Below, piece by piece: positions 17,105 through 30,619 of a DNA stretch of 64,000 nt (the first letter of the stretch is position 1; every line of letters begins with the position of its first letter). A program made the translations under genes and the position numbers. Source of the DNA: Dictyobacter aurantiacus (lineage in GTDB: Bacteria; Chloroflexota; Ktedonobacteria; Ktedonobacterales; Ktedonobacteraceae); assembly GCF_003967515.1 (NCBI RefSeq), contig NZ_BIFQ01000002.1, positions 1,364,001 to 1,428,000 of the forward strand, read 5' to 3'. The notes beneath the pieces are model-generated. The model did no database searches and was not told the origin of the DNA. It saw only the letters and a list, made by a program, of their open reading frames with translations.

Positions 17105-18820
17105 ATGGCTCAAAACAAGCTCGATGCTTCCACACCTAGATTGCTACCACAAAGATCCCTGGTTTATCAAGCGGGCAGCATGCCGCGTTTCCTGCTGCTA
17201 GCTACTTTATTGATTCTGTTTATCGCCGACTTTACGTTTAGCAATCGTCACTTCTGGTTATATACCGTCTTTTATAGCCACCTGCATGCGGTTCATCATG
17301 CCGTTATTCGCGGAGCGGTAGGTGAAGCGATGCCGCTCAACCAGATCAAGTCCCTCCCGCTAGCCCTGGCCTTTACCGGTCTGTTTATCGTGCTATTCAC
17401 CCTTTATTTCCTGGCCCTGCGTCTTCTGGCACATAACATAACGCAGCGCTTTATTTTCAGGTCTACGGCAGTGCTGGGAATCGGCTATCTACTGTTGCCG
17501 CTGGTCACCTCGCAGGATGTGTTTTCTTATATCGCCTATGCACGCATGGCCGTATTCTATCATCTTAATCCCATGATTGTGCCTCCTACGGCTATTCGGC
17601 CAGACTTCGTCTATGGTTTTCTCTACTGGGTGCATCAGCCATCCGTCTATGGTCCAACCTGGTTAGCCATTACCGCCACTTTGCAGCTACTGGCAACCGT
17701 TATCGGCTTTAAATATGTACTCTCCATGGAGATGCTCCTGCGCATCTTTGGCTTATTGATGCATCTGGGTTCTACCTGGCTTGTATGGTTGTTAAGTGGA
17801 CGTTTTATCAACGTAAACTCAAATACTGACGACCTTATCTGGCAGTCGCGCAGGTTGGGAGCTACGCTGGCCTTTGCCTGGAATCCCTTCCTGTTATTAG
17901 AGGCCTGTGTTAATGCGCATAACGATGCAACGATCCTCTTCTTACTGCTGCTCGCGCTCTGGTTTCTCTTTCCCCACGTCGAAAATAGCCGACCACGGTT
18001 TCTGATCGCTGTCGTCCTGCTGGCCTTGATTGCGGGTCTCAAAATCTCTTATATCATATTGATGCCGGGCATTCTCCTGTTTCTATTTTTGCAAAGCAGC
18101 ACGACCAGAGCTGTGCGCGAACGCATACTGGATGTGGGGCTGGCTATACTCCTCTATGTAGGACTTATTATCGCTATTCATGTGCCTTTCTGGTCACATG
18201 GAGCCCTGCTCAGGGTTTTTGCCATGACGCCATCGGCATCGCGCAATATCAACAGTATCTATGAACTGCTTGTGCATAGCTACGCGCAATTAAGAGGAAT
18301 TCCACTGGCACACAGCATCGATCGCGGCTCAAAGCTTGAAGTTTTATCACATATATTGAGCACAACCCTTTTCACCCTGTTCTATGTGGCGATCTGCATC
18401 CGATCGATCAGGCGACCTCAGTATATCAATACCTGGCCCGCGCTCGTAGCATGGCTCGCCTGTACCTGGTTGCTCTATTGTGTTATAGGATCGCCCTGGT
18501 ACTGGCCCTGGTACGCCATCATCCTCTTTGGTCTGTTTGCCCTGCTGGCTATGACGCAGCAAGAACTGCCCATCGGTCGCACGCCGGTGCACTTTGTCTT
18601 TGGGCCGTTGGACGTAACTTTACTGGCGGGATTGCTCTCGATCAGCATGGTGGGTTTATATTGTCTATGGATTTTTTACAACCTGCTGCCAAAGCTTCAA
18701 CCCACCTATCTGACCAGTCTCTGGGTGTGGGGGCTGCCTTTCTTCGTTATGGCGCTAGCCCGTATGCGGAGGCACGGCATAGGATATCATCATGCCATCC
18801 GAAAAAGCTGCCACCAATGA
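17105..18820 (+). CDS. Polytopic glycosyltransferase, MptA/MptB-like (GT87-type)
   Basis: A 571-residue membrane protein with about 13 hydrophobic segments. The luminal-loop signature DVFSYIAYARMAVFYHLNP (near residue 140) matches the D-x-x-x-Y segment of polyprenol-phosphomannose-dependent mannosyltransferases and GT87 (DUF2029) proteins, which use lipid-linked sugars outside the membrane. A role in cell-surface glycan or lipoglycan synthesis is inferred. GAGGA is nine bases before ATG 17105; an ATG three codons earlier is too close to it. Its last 66 bases overlap the end of the convergent kinase gene. Confidence 0.7.
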   Translation: MAQNKLDASTPRLLPQRSLVYQAGSMPRFLLLATLLILFIADFTFSNRHFWLYTVFYSHLHAVHHAVIRGAVGEAMPLNQIKSLPLALAFTGLFIVLFTLYFLALRLLAHNITQRFIFRSTAVLGIGYLLLPLVTSQDVFSYIAYARMAVFYHLNPMIVPPTAIRPDFVYGFLYWVHQPSVYGPTWLAITATLQLLATVIGFKYVLSMEMLLRIFGLLMHLGSTWLVWLLSGRFINVNSNTDDLIWQSRRLGATLAFAWNPFLLLEACVNAHNDATILFLLLLALWFLFPHVENSRPRFLIAVVLLALIAGLKISYIILMPGILLFLFLQSSTTRAVRERILDVGLAILLYVGLIIAIHVPFWSHGALLRVFAMTPSASRNINSIYELLVHSYAQLRGIPLAHSIDRGSKLEVLSHILSTTLFTLFYVAICIRSIRRPQYINTWPALVAWLACTWLLYCVIGSPWYWPWYAIILFGLFALLAMTQQELPIGRTPVHFVFGPLDVTLLAGLLSISMVGLYCLWIFYNLLPKLQPTYLTSLWVWGLPFFVMALARMRRHGIGYHHAIRKSCHQ

Positions 18821-20998
18821 ATAGGTGCTCCCAGTCTGTGTGATAGCAATAGAATTTAAGGTTGCCAGGGTATCATTGCCATTTTTGACCAGTAAAGGAT
18901 CCTCGGAACCCGGGAACCAGCGATAAATATCTCCATTGGCCAGAGCGATAAAGTAATCGAACTTCTGCACATAGGCAATATCAATTATTTTGTCGGGGAG
19001 CAAGGTGTCGTATCGCGAGTTCCCATAGATATCAGTGAGATGGATGGCATCGCCCGTAATCAGGATAATTGGTGTAGCGCTATCGAGCTGCCAGTCGAGC
19101 TGGAGCGGGACGGCTCTGGCGAAAGAGGTATCCACAATAATTTTCTGATCTGTGACCTGCCAGACGCTATAGCCACCGGGTTTACTAACCGAGATAATCC
19201 GCTCGCCATCGGGTGACCAGGCCAGTTGATTGGATAGAGTAGAACCCGCATTTTTGGTTACAGGTTCAGGTGGATAATGGCCTGCATCCAGGGTTCTTAG
19301 CTGAGGTGTCTGATCCTCTCCAATCTGAAATAAATGGGTGGTACTGGTATAATCGCTCACCGCCAGCAGATGCTCTTTAGGCGACCAGGCCAGTGTGTAG
19401 ATTGATGTCTGCGTATTTGTCTGCGGGGATGGATGGAGGCTATACACCAGGGCGGGACTGGAGAGGAGTACTGTATTGGCGGTCGTCTTGACTTGCGCAA
19501 TGTACACCTTTGTTTTTGTGCTGAAAGCCAGGTAACCGCCATCAAAAGACCACGACAGCGATATAATGGCTTCGGAAGAGATAGATTTGCGGGTCAGGAT
19601 TGTGGCGGTCCTGGAGTCTACCACCTGTACGGCCCCATAAATATTACCAGAAGCAAAAAAGCGACCGCCAGGCGCATAGCGAACCGTATTGACCGCTCCT
19701 TTATCTTGCAGGTGATGGGATGCACTCAATGCATTCTCTGTAGATAGTTGATCGGAGGGATTACCTGATGCGGGTAAATATGGTCCACGTCCGTCCATAG
19801 ATAGATCTATATGGTGCGGCCCACCGAATAAGTGATCTAGCAGGTAGCTCCCGGCCCCGCTAGCTGTCATACCCACTATTCCCAACACAAGGAGCCCTTT
19901 CATCACGGTACGGCGCCCCTTAGAGGAAACAGGGTTTGGCTGGTGACTTTGCTGTTGCTGCTGCTGCTGCATGCCGTTACCAGCCACGTTATTCGCGCTA
20001 GAGGAGGGTTGATAATAGGGGATTTGTCCATTGATATTTTGCATTGGTCGTTTGAGATATGCTGCTGGCTGCTGCATGTCAATAATAATCTGTATTTCGG
20101 TCTGAACGGCTTTTATGCTGGCCGGTCGCTTTTCAGCATGTATATCGACCATAAGTTGGATGAGCGTCTTTAACTGATCCATACCTTCGGCGCCATAGAG
20201 TTGTAAGGGCGTAAAATGGAAAGGGTGTTCAGCGGGATCGATGCCGGACAGCATTTGATGGAGTAAGGCTCCCAGACTGTATATATCGGCGGCTGGTGTT
20301 GTCTGAGCTTTCCCATATTGCTCTGGAGCAGCATATCCAGGGGAACCAAAGATCATGGTATCCCTGGCCTGGCCGGGCTTAAACTGGCGGGCGATCCCAA
20401 AGTCAATCATATACAACTTGCCCTCAGGCGTACGCATGATATTGCCTGGCTTGAGGTCACGAAAAATAATTGGAGGCTGACGCGTATGGAGATAATCCAG
20501 TACAGAGCAGAGCTGCATCGCGATATCGAGTACTTCTGGAAGTGGCAGGGTACGTGTCCTCTCCCGCGTATCAGCAATATCTAAATAAACCTCTAGCGTC
20601 TCGCCCTCGATGAAATCCATGACAAGATACCAGTTTTCTGGATCGGTGAAATGATCAATAATGCGAGGCAGATGAGGGTGAGATAGGCGAGAAAGAATCC
20701 GCAACTCGCGATTGAAGCCATCCGTAGCCTCGATGATCTCTTGCGCGGTCAGTCCACGAAGCATAATCTGCTTGATCGCAACGTATTGATCGTAATTGTG
20801 TGTATCCTGTGCTTTATAGACCGCGCCAAAGCCACCTGTTCCAGACTTATGCAACAGTCGGTAACGATTGTGTAGTAGATCAACATCTTCAACTGGTAGC
20901 TCAGACTGTTTTAATATATGATCGCAGGCGAAACACCGCTCTGCGTCGGTATCATTTGCAGCACCACAGTGCGAGCAGTAACATTGGGTAGAATCCAT
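18755..20998 (-). CDS. Zinc-ribbon Ser/Thr protein kinase with outer WD40-like propeller
   Basis: A 747-residue protein. Order: zinc ribbon (C8, C11, C22, C25); Ser/Thr kinase at about 45-305 with GTGGFGAVY (53-61), Lys 76, DFG (199-201) and SPGYAAPEQYG activation segment; a Gln run (QQQQQQQ near 344-350); one membrane segment at about 367-387; then about 330 residues of WD40/PD40-like repeats (YAPGGRFFASG, WSFDGGYLAFS, WSPKEHLLAVS, WSPDGERIISV) predicted outside. The catalytic-loop HRD reads FRD (179-181). The start ATG 20998 has GAGG eight bases upstream; an in-frame ATG 11 codons earlier has none. A transmembrane receptor kinase is the inference; the signal is unknown. Confidence 0.87.
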   Translation of the reverse strand: MDSTQCYCSHCGAANDTDAERCFACDHILKQSELPVEDVDLLHNRYRLLHKSGTGGFGAVYKAQDTHNYDQYVAIKQIMLRGLTAQEIIEATDGFNRELRILSRLSHPHLPRIIDHFTDPENWYLVMDFIEGETLEVYLDIADTRERTRTLPLPEVLDIAMQLCSVLDYLHTRQPPIIFRDLKPGNIMRTPEGKLYMIDFGIARQFKPGQARDTMIFGSPGYAAPEQYGKAQTTPAADIYSLGALLHQMLSGIDPAEHPFHFTPLQLYGAEGMDQLKTLIQLMVDIHAEKRPASIKAVQTEIQIIIDMQQPAAYLKRPMQNINGQIPYYQPSSSANNVAGNGMQQQQQQQSHQPNPVSSKGRRTVMKGLLVLGIVGMTASGAGSYLLDHLFGGPHHIDLSMDGRGPYLPASGNPSDQLSTENALSASHHLQDKGAVNTVRYAPGGRFFASGNIYGAVQVVDSRTATILTRKSISSEAIISLSWSFDGGYLAFSTKTKVYIAQVKTTANTVLLSSPALVYSLHPSPQTNTQTSIYTLAWSPKEHLLAVSDYTSTTHLFQIGEDQTPQLRTLDAGHYPPEPVTKNAGSTLSNQLAWSPDGERIISVSKPGGYSVWQVTDQKIIVDTSFARAVPLQLDWQLDSATPIILITGDAIHLTDIYGNSRYDTLLPDKIIDIAYVQKFDYFIALANGDIYRWFPGSEDPLLVKNGNDTLATLNSIAITQTGSTYSLVAAFSDGMMISYAVPPHTG

Positions 20999-21279
20999 CC
21001 TGACAACCTCATTCAAAGAGTTATACTTCATCCATTAAGCGGGCACGATAATATCCACTAATATAGACGTATTACAACGTAGATTTGCACAGGAAAAGTG
21101 CCGATCGCGATAAGTAGGGACTGGAAGTATATAACGAAGATCGAGGCTGAATGGCAGAGATCAATAAGCCTGGTGATGAGTCATAGCAGGCATTCCGTCT
21201 GGAGTAAATATCGCGCTGTTATAGAATGCCTGCTATAGAAATATATGTTGTTATAGAGTTTCGGGCTAGAGGTTACGAC

Positions 21280-21561
21280 TTATATTACAGAAGAGATAGG
21301 AGTGATAGTGGTAAGGGGAGGGATTGTAGTGACCGGCACTACTTCCAGAAGAGCGCAGCGACCACGAATTTTAATGGCCAGTTTATCTGACTGCTCCTCG
21401 TTACAGATCAGGCTATAGACGCGATAGAACTGGTCGGAGTAAGACGTAAAGCTGCCAATAATGTCTTTGAAGCACTGCTCTAAATGCTCTATTTCTTTAT
21501 TAGCTTTGTGGATGTTTGATGTATCGATAGGAACGATCAACTGCATTTGGTAGTGTGTCAT
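21280..21561 (-). CDS. Small hypothetical protein
   Basis: A 93-residue frame (starts MTHYQMQLIVPIDTSNIHKA, ends with a Thr/Pro-rich VVPVTTIPPLTTITPISSVI). I do not recognise the family. The first half could be a short alpha/beta domain with a helix IHKANKEIEHLEQCFKDIIG; no membrane segment. A GAGG lies 14 bases before the ATG, which is far for a ribosome site. It lies between the kinase gene and the rRNA promoter region and points away from the latter. Coding is likely but not certain. Confidence 0.5.
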   Translation of the reverse strand: MTHYQMQLIVPIDTSNIHKANKEIEHLEQCFKDIIGSFTSYSDQFYRVYSLICNEEQSDKLAIKIRGRCALLEVVPVTTIPPLTTITPISSVI

Positions 21562-21941
21562 GGTGATGTTGTAAACCTCATTCTAGGCACAAAATAGCTG
21601 AAAAGAAACTGCGTGAGCCTCGCGTCTGTGGGGGCTATGTAGCATCTTGCTGTTCAATAGAAGAGGCGCCTATGCCGGAGAGTGGTGCCAATGACTACTT
21701 TGCTGCCTGGCACTTATCAACAAATGGCTGACTACTTTTCGTTGATCGTTCAACGTGGGTAGGGTTTAGCTATAACCCTGTTCCTTAGATAGTGTCTGTT
21801 TAGAATCCAGCCCAACTGCATTCCCACTATCTGGTTGTCAGTATAGAATAACACGTCTTTCGTTGTTATTCAAGATCTAAACAGAGGAGTTTTCATTTTT
21901 CTAAGCAGGCATTTTATATCTGACTTTCATGCCAAAAAGGC

Positions 21942-21970
21942 TTGACAGCGCGGGATAGCTATGGCATAAT
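21942..21970 (+). promoter_or_regulatory. rRNA promoter P1
   Basis: TTGACA (21942-21947), 17-base spacer, CATAAT (21965-21970). It is the distal of two tandem promoters before the rRNA genes. Confidence 0.75.
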
Positions 21971-22210
21971 CATCGAGCTGTCAACAAACGAAACAATCAC
22001 CTGGCTCGTTGAGCGTGAGTGCTCCTGTTCGTTCGCATCAGCTGTGCTACGGTAAGGTAGCCTCTCCGGGATCAACTTCCCCTTCTGAATTATCCAACGC
22101 GGGATGACCGCGTCCATGAACGTTTCAGGCCGTTTTGGATGGTGGTTCCCAGTGGAACCGGGATGAGCAACGAGATTTCGGACGGCTCGCAAAAGTGGTC
22201 CCAGAACCGC

Positions 22211-22239
22211 TTGACAAAGCACAACGAACATGCGATACT
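22211..22239 (+). promoter_or_regulatory. rRNA promoter P2
   Basis: TTGACA (22211-22216), 17-base spacer, GATACT (22234-22239), about 280 bases before mature 16S. Tandem promoters are common in front of rRNA operons. Confidence 0.75.
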
Positions 22240-22520
22240 ACAGCACACGAGACAAGCGAACGAAAAAACAACGATCGCCTCTCGAAGAACAAAACTCCGG
22301 TTTTGTTGACTCAGTACCTTGACAACTGAAGAGTGGAAAGCAGAACAGCAACTGGAACAACAACACACAACGAACCAGTTCCTGTCAATTCGGAGGCTTG
22401 ATGATCACCATCAAGTATCCATAATAATCTGCGAAATAAGCCAATGTTAATGTAACTTGGCCATGATCGCAATTCACATGCAATTGCACATCACTGCTCT
22501 GTGATGTACACATAAAAATT

Positions 22521-27261
<4,741 letters not shown>

Positions 27262-27328
27262 TCACCATTGTGTATCTTCATCGTGGACACATGCGTGCGT
27301 GTCTTCTGCTTCACGCTGGTTGGCAGCG

Positions 27329-27362
27329 CGCTCGGCAAAATTGAGGGAATACTATTTCCAGT
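27329..27362 (+). other. 3' half of 23S rRNA processing stem
   Basis: Contains GGCAAAATTGAGGGAATACT and is complementary to 24179-24212, closing a stem around 23S. It ends eight bases before tRNA-Ala, so one cut could release both RNAs. Confidence 0.75.
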
Positions 27363-27369
27363 GAGGTAT

Positions 27370-27442
27370 GGGGACATAGCTTAGTTGGTAGAGCGTCGCC
27401 TTTGCACGGCGAAGGTCAGGAGTTCGAATCTCCTTGTCTCCA
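27370..27442 (+). tRNA. tRNA-Ala (UGC)
   Basis: A 73-base cloverleaf: acceptor GGGGACA with TGTCTCC (one G-T pair), D-loop TTAGTTGGTAGAGC, anticodon stem-loop CGCCTTTGCACGGCG with anticodon TGC, T stem-loop AGGAGTTCGAATCTCCT, discriminator A. No 3' CCA is encoded. It lies about 108 bases after 23S, in the place where 5S normally sits, and is followed by the operon terminator. Confidence 0.96.
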
Positions 27443-27452
27443 TTTTGAGAAA

Positions 27453-27491
27453 AGAGATAAGTAGCTTGATAGGTTACTTATCTCTTTTTTT
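27453..27491 (+). terminator. Intrinsic terminator of the rRNA-tRNA operon
   Basis: AGAGATAAGTA pairs with TACTTATCTCT and is followed by a run of seven T. It starts about ten bases after tRNA-Ala. Confidence 0.9.
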
Positions 27492-27587
27492 GTAGAAAAA
27501 CCACGCAGGAATATTTTGAGCTCTGATGTAGTTCTCTTCTATATAAGCAAACATCGATGGAATGTGTCAAGGGAGAGTATTTGTATC

Positions 27588-28058
27588 ATGGTAGCTGTTC
27601 CACGTGTAGATGCACATATGCTGAAATTTTCACAATCATGTGTTCTTGTGCTGACCGCACTTAGTTTTCTTTTTAATCTGCCCATTCTTGTCCTCATTAG
27701 CGGCCTGGCCCTGGCTCTCAGCGCTATCTTGCCCGCTGCCAGCCCATTCAGATTGATTTATCGCCAGGTTATCGTGCGTGCTGGTTTGCTAAAGCCACGC
27801 ATGGTTGAGGACGATCCCGCACCGCATCGTTTCGCCCAGGGCGTGGGCGCTACATTTCTACTGGCAGCCAGCATTCTTTTCTTTCTGACCTCGGCCACGC
27901 TGGCGGGTTGGATTCTCACGATTATTGTATTTGTGCTGGCCGCCATCAATGTCTTCGTCGGATTTTGTGCTGGCTGTTTTGTCTATTACTACCTGGGGCG
28001 TTGGGGACTCATGCCACGCGTGCGCTATGATGGTGGTTTTCGTTGGAGAGGCGTTTAA
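27588..28058 (+). CDS. DUF4395 family membrane protein
   Basis: A 156-residue protein with about four membrane segments. The start VDAHMLKFSQ (residues 6-15) and the later DPAPHRFAQGVGATFL with GFCAGCFVYY near the end are the hallmarks of DUF4395. The frame opens 24 codons earlier, but ATG 27588 has GGGAGA upstream. The Cys pair in FCAGC may be redox active. The stop codon lies three bases before the ATG of a thioredoxin-like gene, so the two are cotranscribed; this pairing suggests a membrane thiol-redox function. The biochemical role of DUF4395 is not established to my knowledge. Confidence 0.87.
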   Translation: MVAVPRVDAHMLKFSQSCVLVLTALSFLFNLPILVLISGLALALSAILPAASPFRLIYRQVIVRAGLLKPRMVEDDPAPHRFAQGVGATFLLAASILFFLTSATLAGWILTIIVFVLAAINVFVGFCAGCFVYYYLGRWGLMPRVRYDGGFRWRGV

Positions 28059-28061
28059 GCT

Positions 28062-28508
28062 ATGGCTGACTTTTCACTGCGGCTGATCATCTTATTCGTG
28101 GTTTGCGTACTGGTTGCCATCGCCGTCGTGGCCGGACGGATGCTGGTTGCCCGGCGTCGTCAGCAGGCATTGGCGGCTGAACCTCTTGTCTTTACATTGT
28201 CTGATAAGCATGAGCATGAGCATCTGGTGCGTATCCTGGCCTTTAGTAGTGAAGACTGCCGCCAATGCCATACACTGCAGCAGCCGGCGCTTGAACGTTT
28301 GCTCAAGCAAAGTGGAGACAAGATAGAGGTGGTGCATATAGATGCGGTCACCCGGCATGATTTGACAGAGCGTTACAAAGTGTTGACGGTACCCACGACC
28401 GTTGTACTTGATACTGAAGGCAATGCGCATGCTGTCAACTATGGTTTTGCGAATACACAAAAATTGCAAGAGCAGGTAAATGCCATCCTGGGTCTCGCAA
28501 TTTCCTGA
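28062..28508 (+). CDS. Membrane-anchored thioredoxin-like protein
   Basis: A 148-residue protein. Residues about 5-25 are a membrane anchor (LIILFVVCVLVAIAVVAG), followed by a thioredoxin domain with the active site C66-R-Q-C69 (SSEDCRQCHTLQQ) and the cis-Pro loop VLTVPTTVVLD. It probably reduces or oxidises thiols; the orientation cannot be fixed, but the domain has the usual thioredoxin length. It begins three bases after the DUF4395 stop and is followed by a clear terminator, so the two genes form a complete operon. Confidence 0.88.
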   Translation: MADFSLRLIILFVVCVLVAIAVVAGRMLVARRRQQALAAEPLVFTLSDKHEHEHLVRILAFSSEDCRQCHTLQQPALERLLKQSGDKIEVVHIDAVTRHDLTERYKVLTVPTTVVLDTEGNAHAVNYGFANTQKLQEQVNAILGLAIS

Positions 28509-28528
28509 TCTCACAATAAAAAATTTTG

Positions 28529-28567
28529 AGCATAGATATCATGGCATGATATCTATGCTTCTTTTTT
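28529..28567 (+). terminator. Intrinsic terminator of the DUF4395-thioredoxin operon
   Basis: AGCATAGATATCAT (28529-28542) pairs perfectly with 28546-28559 around GGC; TCTTTTTTG follows. Confidence 0.9.
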
Positions 28568-28694
28568 GTTGAACCAGGACTTTTGAAGCAAGCATGTGCT
28601 ATTTTCATCTGCGCTTAATCATGTGCATCCATACTAGAGCCAGTAAACGTATGGAATATAACCATCCAAATCAAAATAGAAAGAGTTTTAGCGC

Positions 28695-29180
28695 ATGAAC
28701 TTGAACATGGCACATATTCATATCATAGTGAATCATATTCCAATCATTGGAACACCGTTTGTCGCCCTGACATTTTTAATTGCTTTGATTTTCCGAAATG
28801 TCTTTCTGCAGAAACTTTCACTGTGGTTTCTGGTGTTGGCTGCGCTGGCTACCGCAGTTGCATATTTAACTGGTGACGGTGCCGCCCACATTGTCGAGAG
28901 CTTTAACCATGTTTCTCCTGCCTTGATACAGGACCATGAATCGATGGCGCGCATCAGTTTGATTATCATGTTTTTCACCGGTATTGTTGCAGTCTTTGGT
29001 ATCCTTTTCTATACGCGCAAGCCGGTGCTTCCCCGCTATCTCCAGATTATAGTGATGGCTGTCCTGGTTATTAATACAGGCGTGTTGATATATGTGGGAT
29101 ACCTGGGCGGACTGATCAGCCATCCAGAAATTCGCTCATTCCTGGATGCATCTCAGCACCTGGCCCTGCTTTTATCGTAG
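28695..29180 (+). CDS. Small four-helix membrane protein (DUF2231-like)
   Basis: A 161-residue protein with four hydrophobic segments. It begins with His-rich AHIHIIVNHIPIIG, a pattern seen in DUF2231-type and related small membrane proteins where His residues may bind heme or metal; a second His pair is in QDHESMAR and SQHLALLL. I recognise no enzyme motif. It lies alone between the thioredoxin operon terminator and a bidirectional terminator. The family call is tentative. Confidence 0.65.
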   Translation: MNLNMAHIHIIVNHIPIIGTPFVALTFLIALIFRNVFLQKLSLWFLVLAALATAVAYLTGDGAAHIVESFNHVSPALIQDHESMARISLIIMFFTGIVAVFGILFYTRKPVLPRYLQIIVMAVLVINTGVLIYVGYLGGLISHPEIRSFLDASQHLALLLS

Positions 29181-29190
29181 CTATCTGGTA

Positions 29191-29248
29191 GAGAATCCTG
29201 GCGCGCTTTTGACTGTCATAGACAGAAACTGCTGAAGCCAGGATTCTC
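29191..29248. terminator. Bidirectional hairpin between convergent genes
   Basis: GAGAATCCTGGC (29191-29202) pairs perfectly with GCCAGGATTCTC (29237-29248), with a T-rich tail on the plus side (CTTATTTTTATG). It separates the membrane protein gene from the convergent SCO6745-like gene. Confidence 0.75.
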
Positions 29249-29255
29249 CTTATTT

Positions 29256-30161
29256 TTATGCCAGGTTACGCAGGTCGGGTACTCCCACTGGATTGGGCAT
29301 GGGAACGCCTCCCTGTTCAAGGATGTGTATGCTGAACTTTTTCATGAGTGAAAGCAACCGCTCGAAATCCTGTTCACCCAGGGATTGCCATGGTGGCAGT
29401 GCCAGTTCATCTGTGACCTGCTCAATATGGCGACGCTTACTCAGTCCCTCTGTAGTTAGATTCCCATCCTGATCTAGCCAGCCCCTGTGTATCAGTCGTT
29501 GCTGCGCGGCCTGCCAATCTTCGTCGCTCCATCCTCGATGCGGCTGGATCCCCTCTCGGGTGAGGCCACCCTGCGCCACGATGGTGAGATGCGCCTCGCA
29601 CCCATCGACATTCTCCGCGAGTAGAGCGGCGATGTGACCATCACCACGAAATTCGCGGAAGAGGGTAGTGGCGTGCCAGAGAGCCAGGTGTGGCTGCTCG
29701 GGCCAGGGTAATGAGGCATGGCCCGCGAAGAGGGGGCGGCCAGCCACGGAACAGGCTTCTGCGGCCTTTCTCGCCAGTTCCGCTGCTTCCACGAGTTCTG
29801 CAGAAGCGATGATGTCATCTCCCAGCAAGCGGCGCAGGGCCGCATCCGCGGCGTTCAGGCGCGCGGATAAAACCTTTTCCGGCGTGGAGAAGCGCCAGGC
29901 ATCAGGGATGGACCGCGCAACCATCTTAGGATGAAAATTATAGAACGTCGCGGTAACCACCGAGGCGGGAACCGGCCCCATCGCCGCTACCCTCGAAGCA
30001 AAATAACCCATCCAGTAGCCTTTTAAGCCTGCTTCACTGTAGGCGATTCGTGCTTCCGGCGCGAAATAGATCATCGCGTGATAAGGTTCCATCATCATCC
30101 AGGCTAAACGTGAAGGGTGTTTAGCTGGATCATCTGAATGTGTGTTCAACGTCGTACCCAT
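29256..30161 (-). CDS. SCO6745 family protein
   Basis: A 301-residue cytosolic protein. The segments MEPYHAMIYFAPEA, GYWMGYFASRVAAMGPV, TFYNFHPKMVARSIPDAW and LWHATTLFREFRGDGHIAAL are typical of the SCO6745 family described in actinobacteria, which has a C-terminal winged-helix-like segment (here about 225-275, GWSDEDWQAA, LIHRGWLDQDGNLT). Function is unknown; annotation as a helix-turn-helix protein is common. No signal or membrane segment. The long upstream spacer carries repeats. Confidence 0.75.
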   Translation of the reverse strand: MGTTLNTHSDDPAKHPSRLAWMMMEPYHAMIYFAPEARIAYSEAGLKGYWMGYFASRVAAMGPVPASVVTATFYNFHPKMVARSIPDAWRFSTPEKVLSARLNAADAALRRLLGDDIIASAELVEAAELARKAAEACSVAGRPLFAGHASLPWPEQPHLALWHATTLFREFRGDGHIAALLAENVDGCEAHLTIVAQGGLTREGIQPHRGWSDEDWQAAQQRLIHRGWLDQDGNLTTEGLSKRRHIEQVTDELALPPWQSLGEQDFERLLSLMKKFSIHILEQGGVPMPNPVGVPDLRNLA

Positions 30162-30246
30162 TCAAATCTCCCTTTTTAATTAGAGCAATATATTTCCCAA
30201 TGCAAGTATACATTCACTCCGGGTGATTTTCAGTATGCTGGTGAGC

Positions 30247-30287
30247 CTGAGCGCCCCCGCACGGGCGTCCGCATACGCGGCCGCGTC
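30247..30287 (+). repeat. Dispersed GC-rich motif, best copy
   Basis: It contains GAGCGCCCCCGCACGGGCGT followed by CCGCATACGCGGCCGCGTC. The central CCCCCGCAC and GGCGTCCGCA are shared with copies at 53030 and 11319. It directly precedes a giant inverted repeat. Confidence 0.65.
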
Positions 30288-30290
30288 CTA

Positions 30291-30364
30291 TTTTATGAGG
30301 AGTCGGCGCAATGCAACGCCTGTGCATTCGCACAGGCGTTGCATTGCGCCGACTCCTCATAAAA
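30291..30364. repeat. Perfect 35-bp inverted repeat, loop ATTC
   Basis: Arm 30291-30325 (starting TTTTATGAGGAGTCGGCGCA) pairs without mismatch with 30330-30364. The tip GTGCATTCGCAC is like the tip of the 48917-48980 repeat. It lies between divergently transcribed genes, so termination is not an obvious role. Confidence 0.95.
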
Positions 30365-30619
30365 CAATTGAGCGCCGCGGGCGCGAAACCTACGGCGTTT
30401 AGATCGCCTCAGAAGAAAATTAGTCATTTATAGGTATTGGCATGACCTCTGCTATAGATATATGCTATATTTCCGATATGGTTTTATATGAAACTGCGAT
30501 TGTGGGTGCATGATTCAGGCATGGTGTGATGGTAGAGAATGTGTTGAGGTATTTTCTTTTTGCGTCGATACAGGTGTGTGCATTAGATCGATTGCATTCC
30601 ATTAAGAGGAGTTATGGTT

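Larger units (their letters stand above)
21562..22520 (+). other. rRNA operon promoter and leader region
   Basis: About 960 bases upstream of 16S. It holds two good promoters (21942-21970 and 22211-22239), an AT-rich upstream stretch, a small stem CAAAACTCCGGTTTTG near 22291 and a long transcribed leader with repeated AACAAC/ACACAAC tracts that probably carries processing or antitermination signals. No protein gene is supported here. Confidence 0.6.
30162..30619. other. Repeat-bearing divergent spacer
   Basis: About 460 bases between divergent genes, holding the GC-rich motif (30247-30287), a 35-bp perfect inverted repeat (30291-30364) and the ribosome site AAGAGGAG at 30604-30611. No gene is supported. 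Confidence 0.6.

Noticed and set aside
27262..27369. Possible 5S rRNA between 23S and tRNA-Ala
   Set aside because: Only about 108 bases, a third of which is the 23S processing arm; no 5S-like helices or conserved CGAAC-type segment found by eye.
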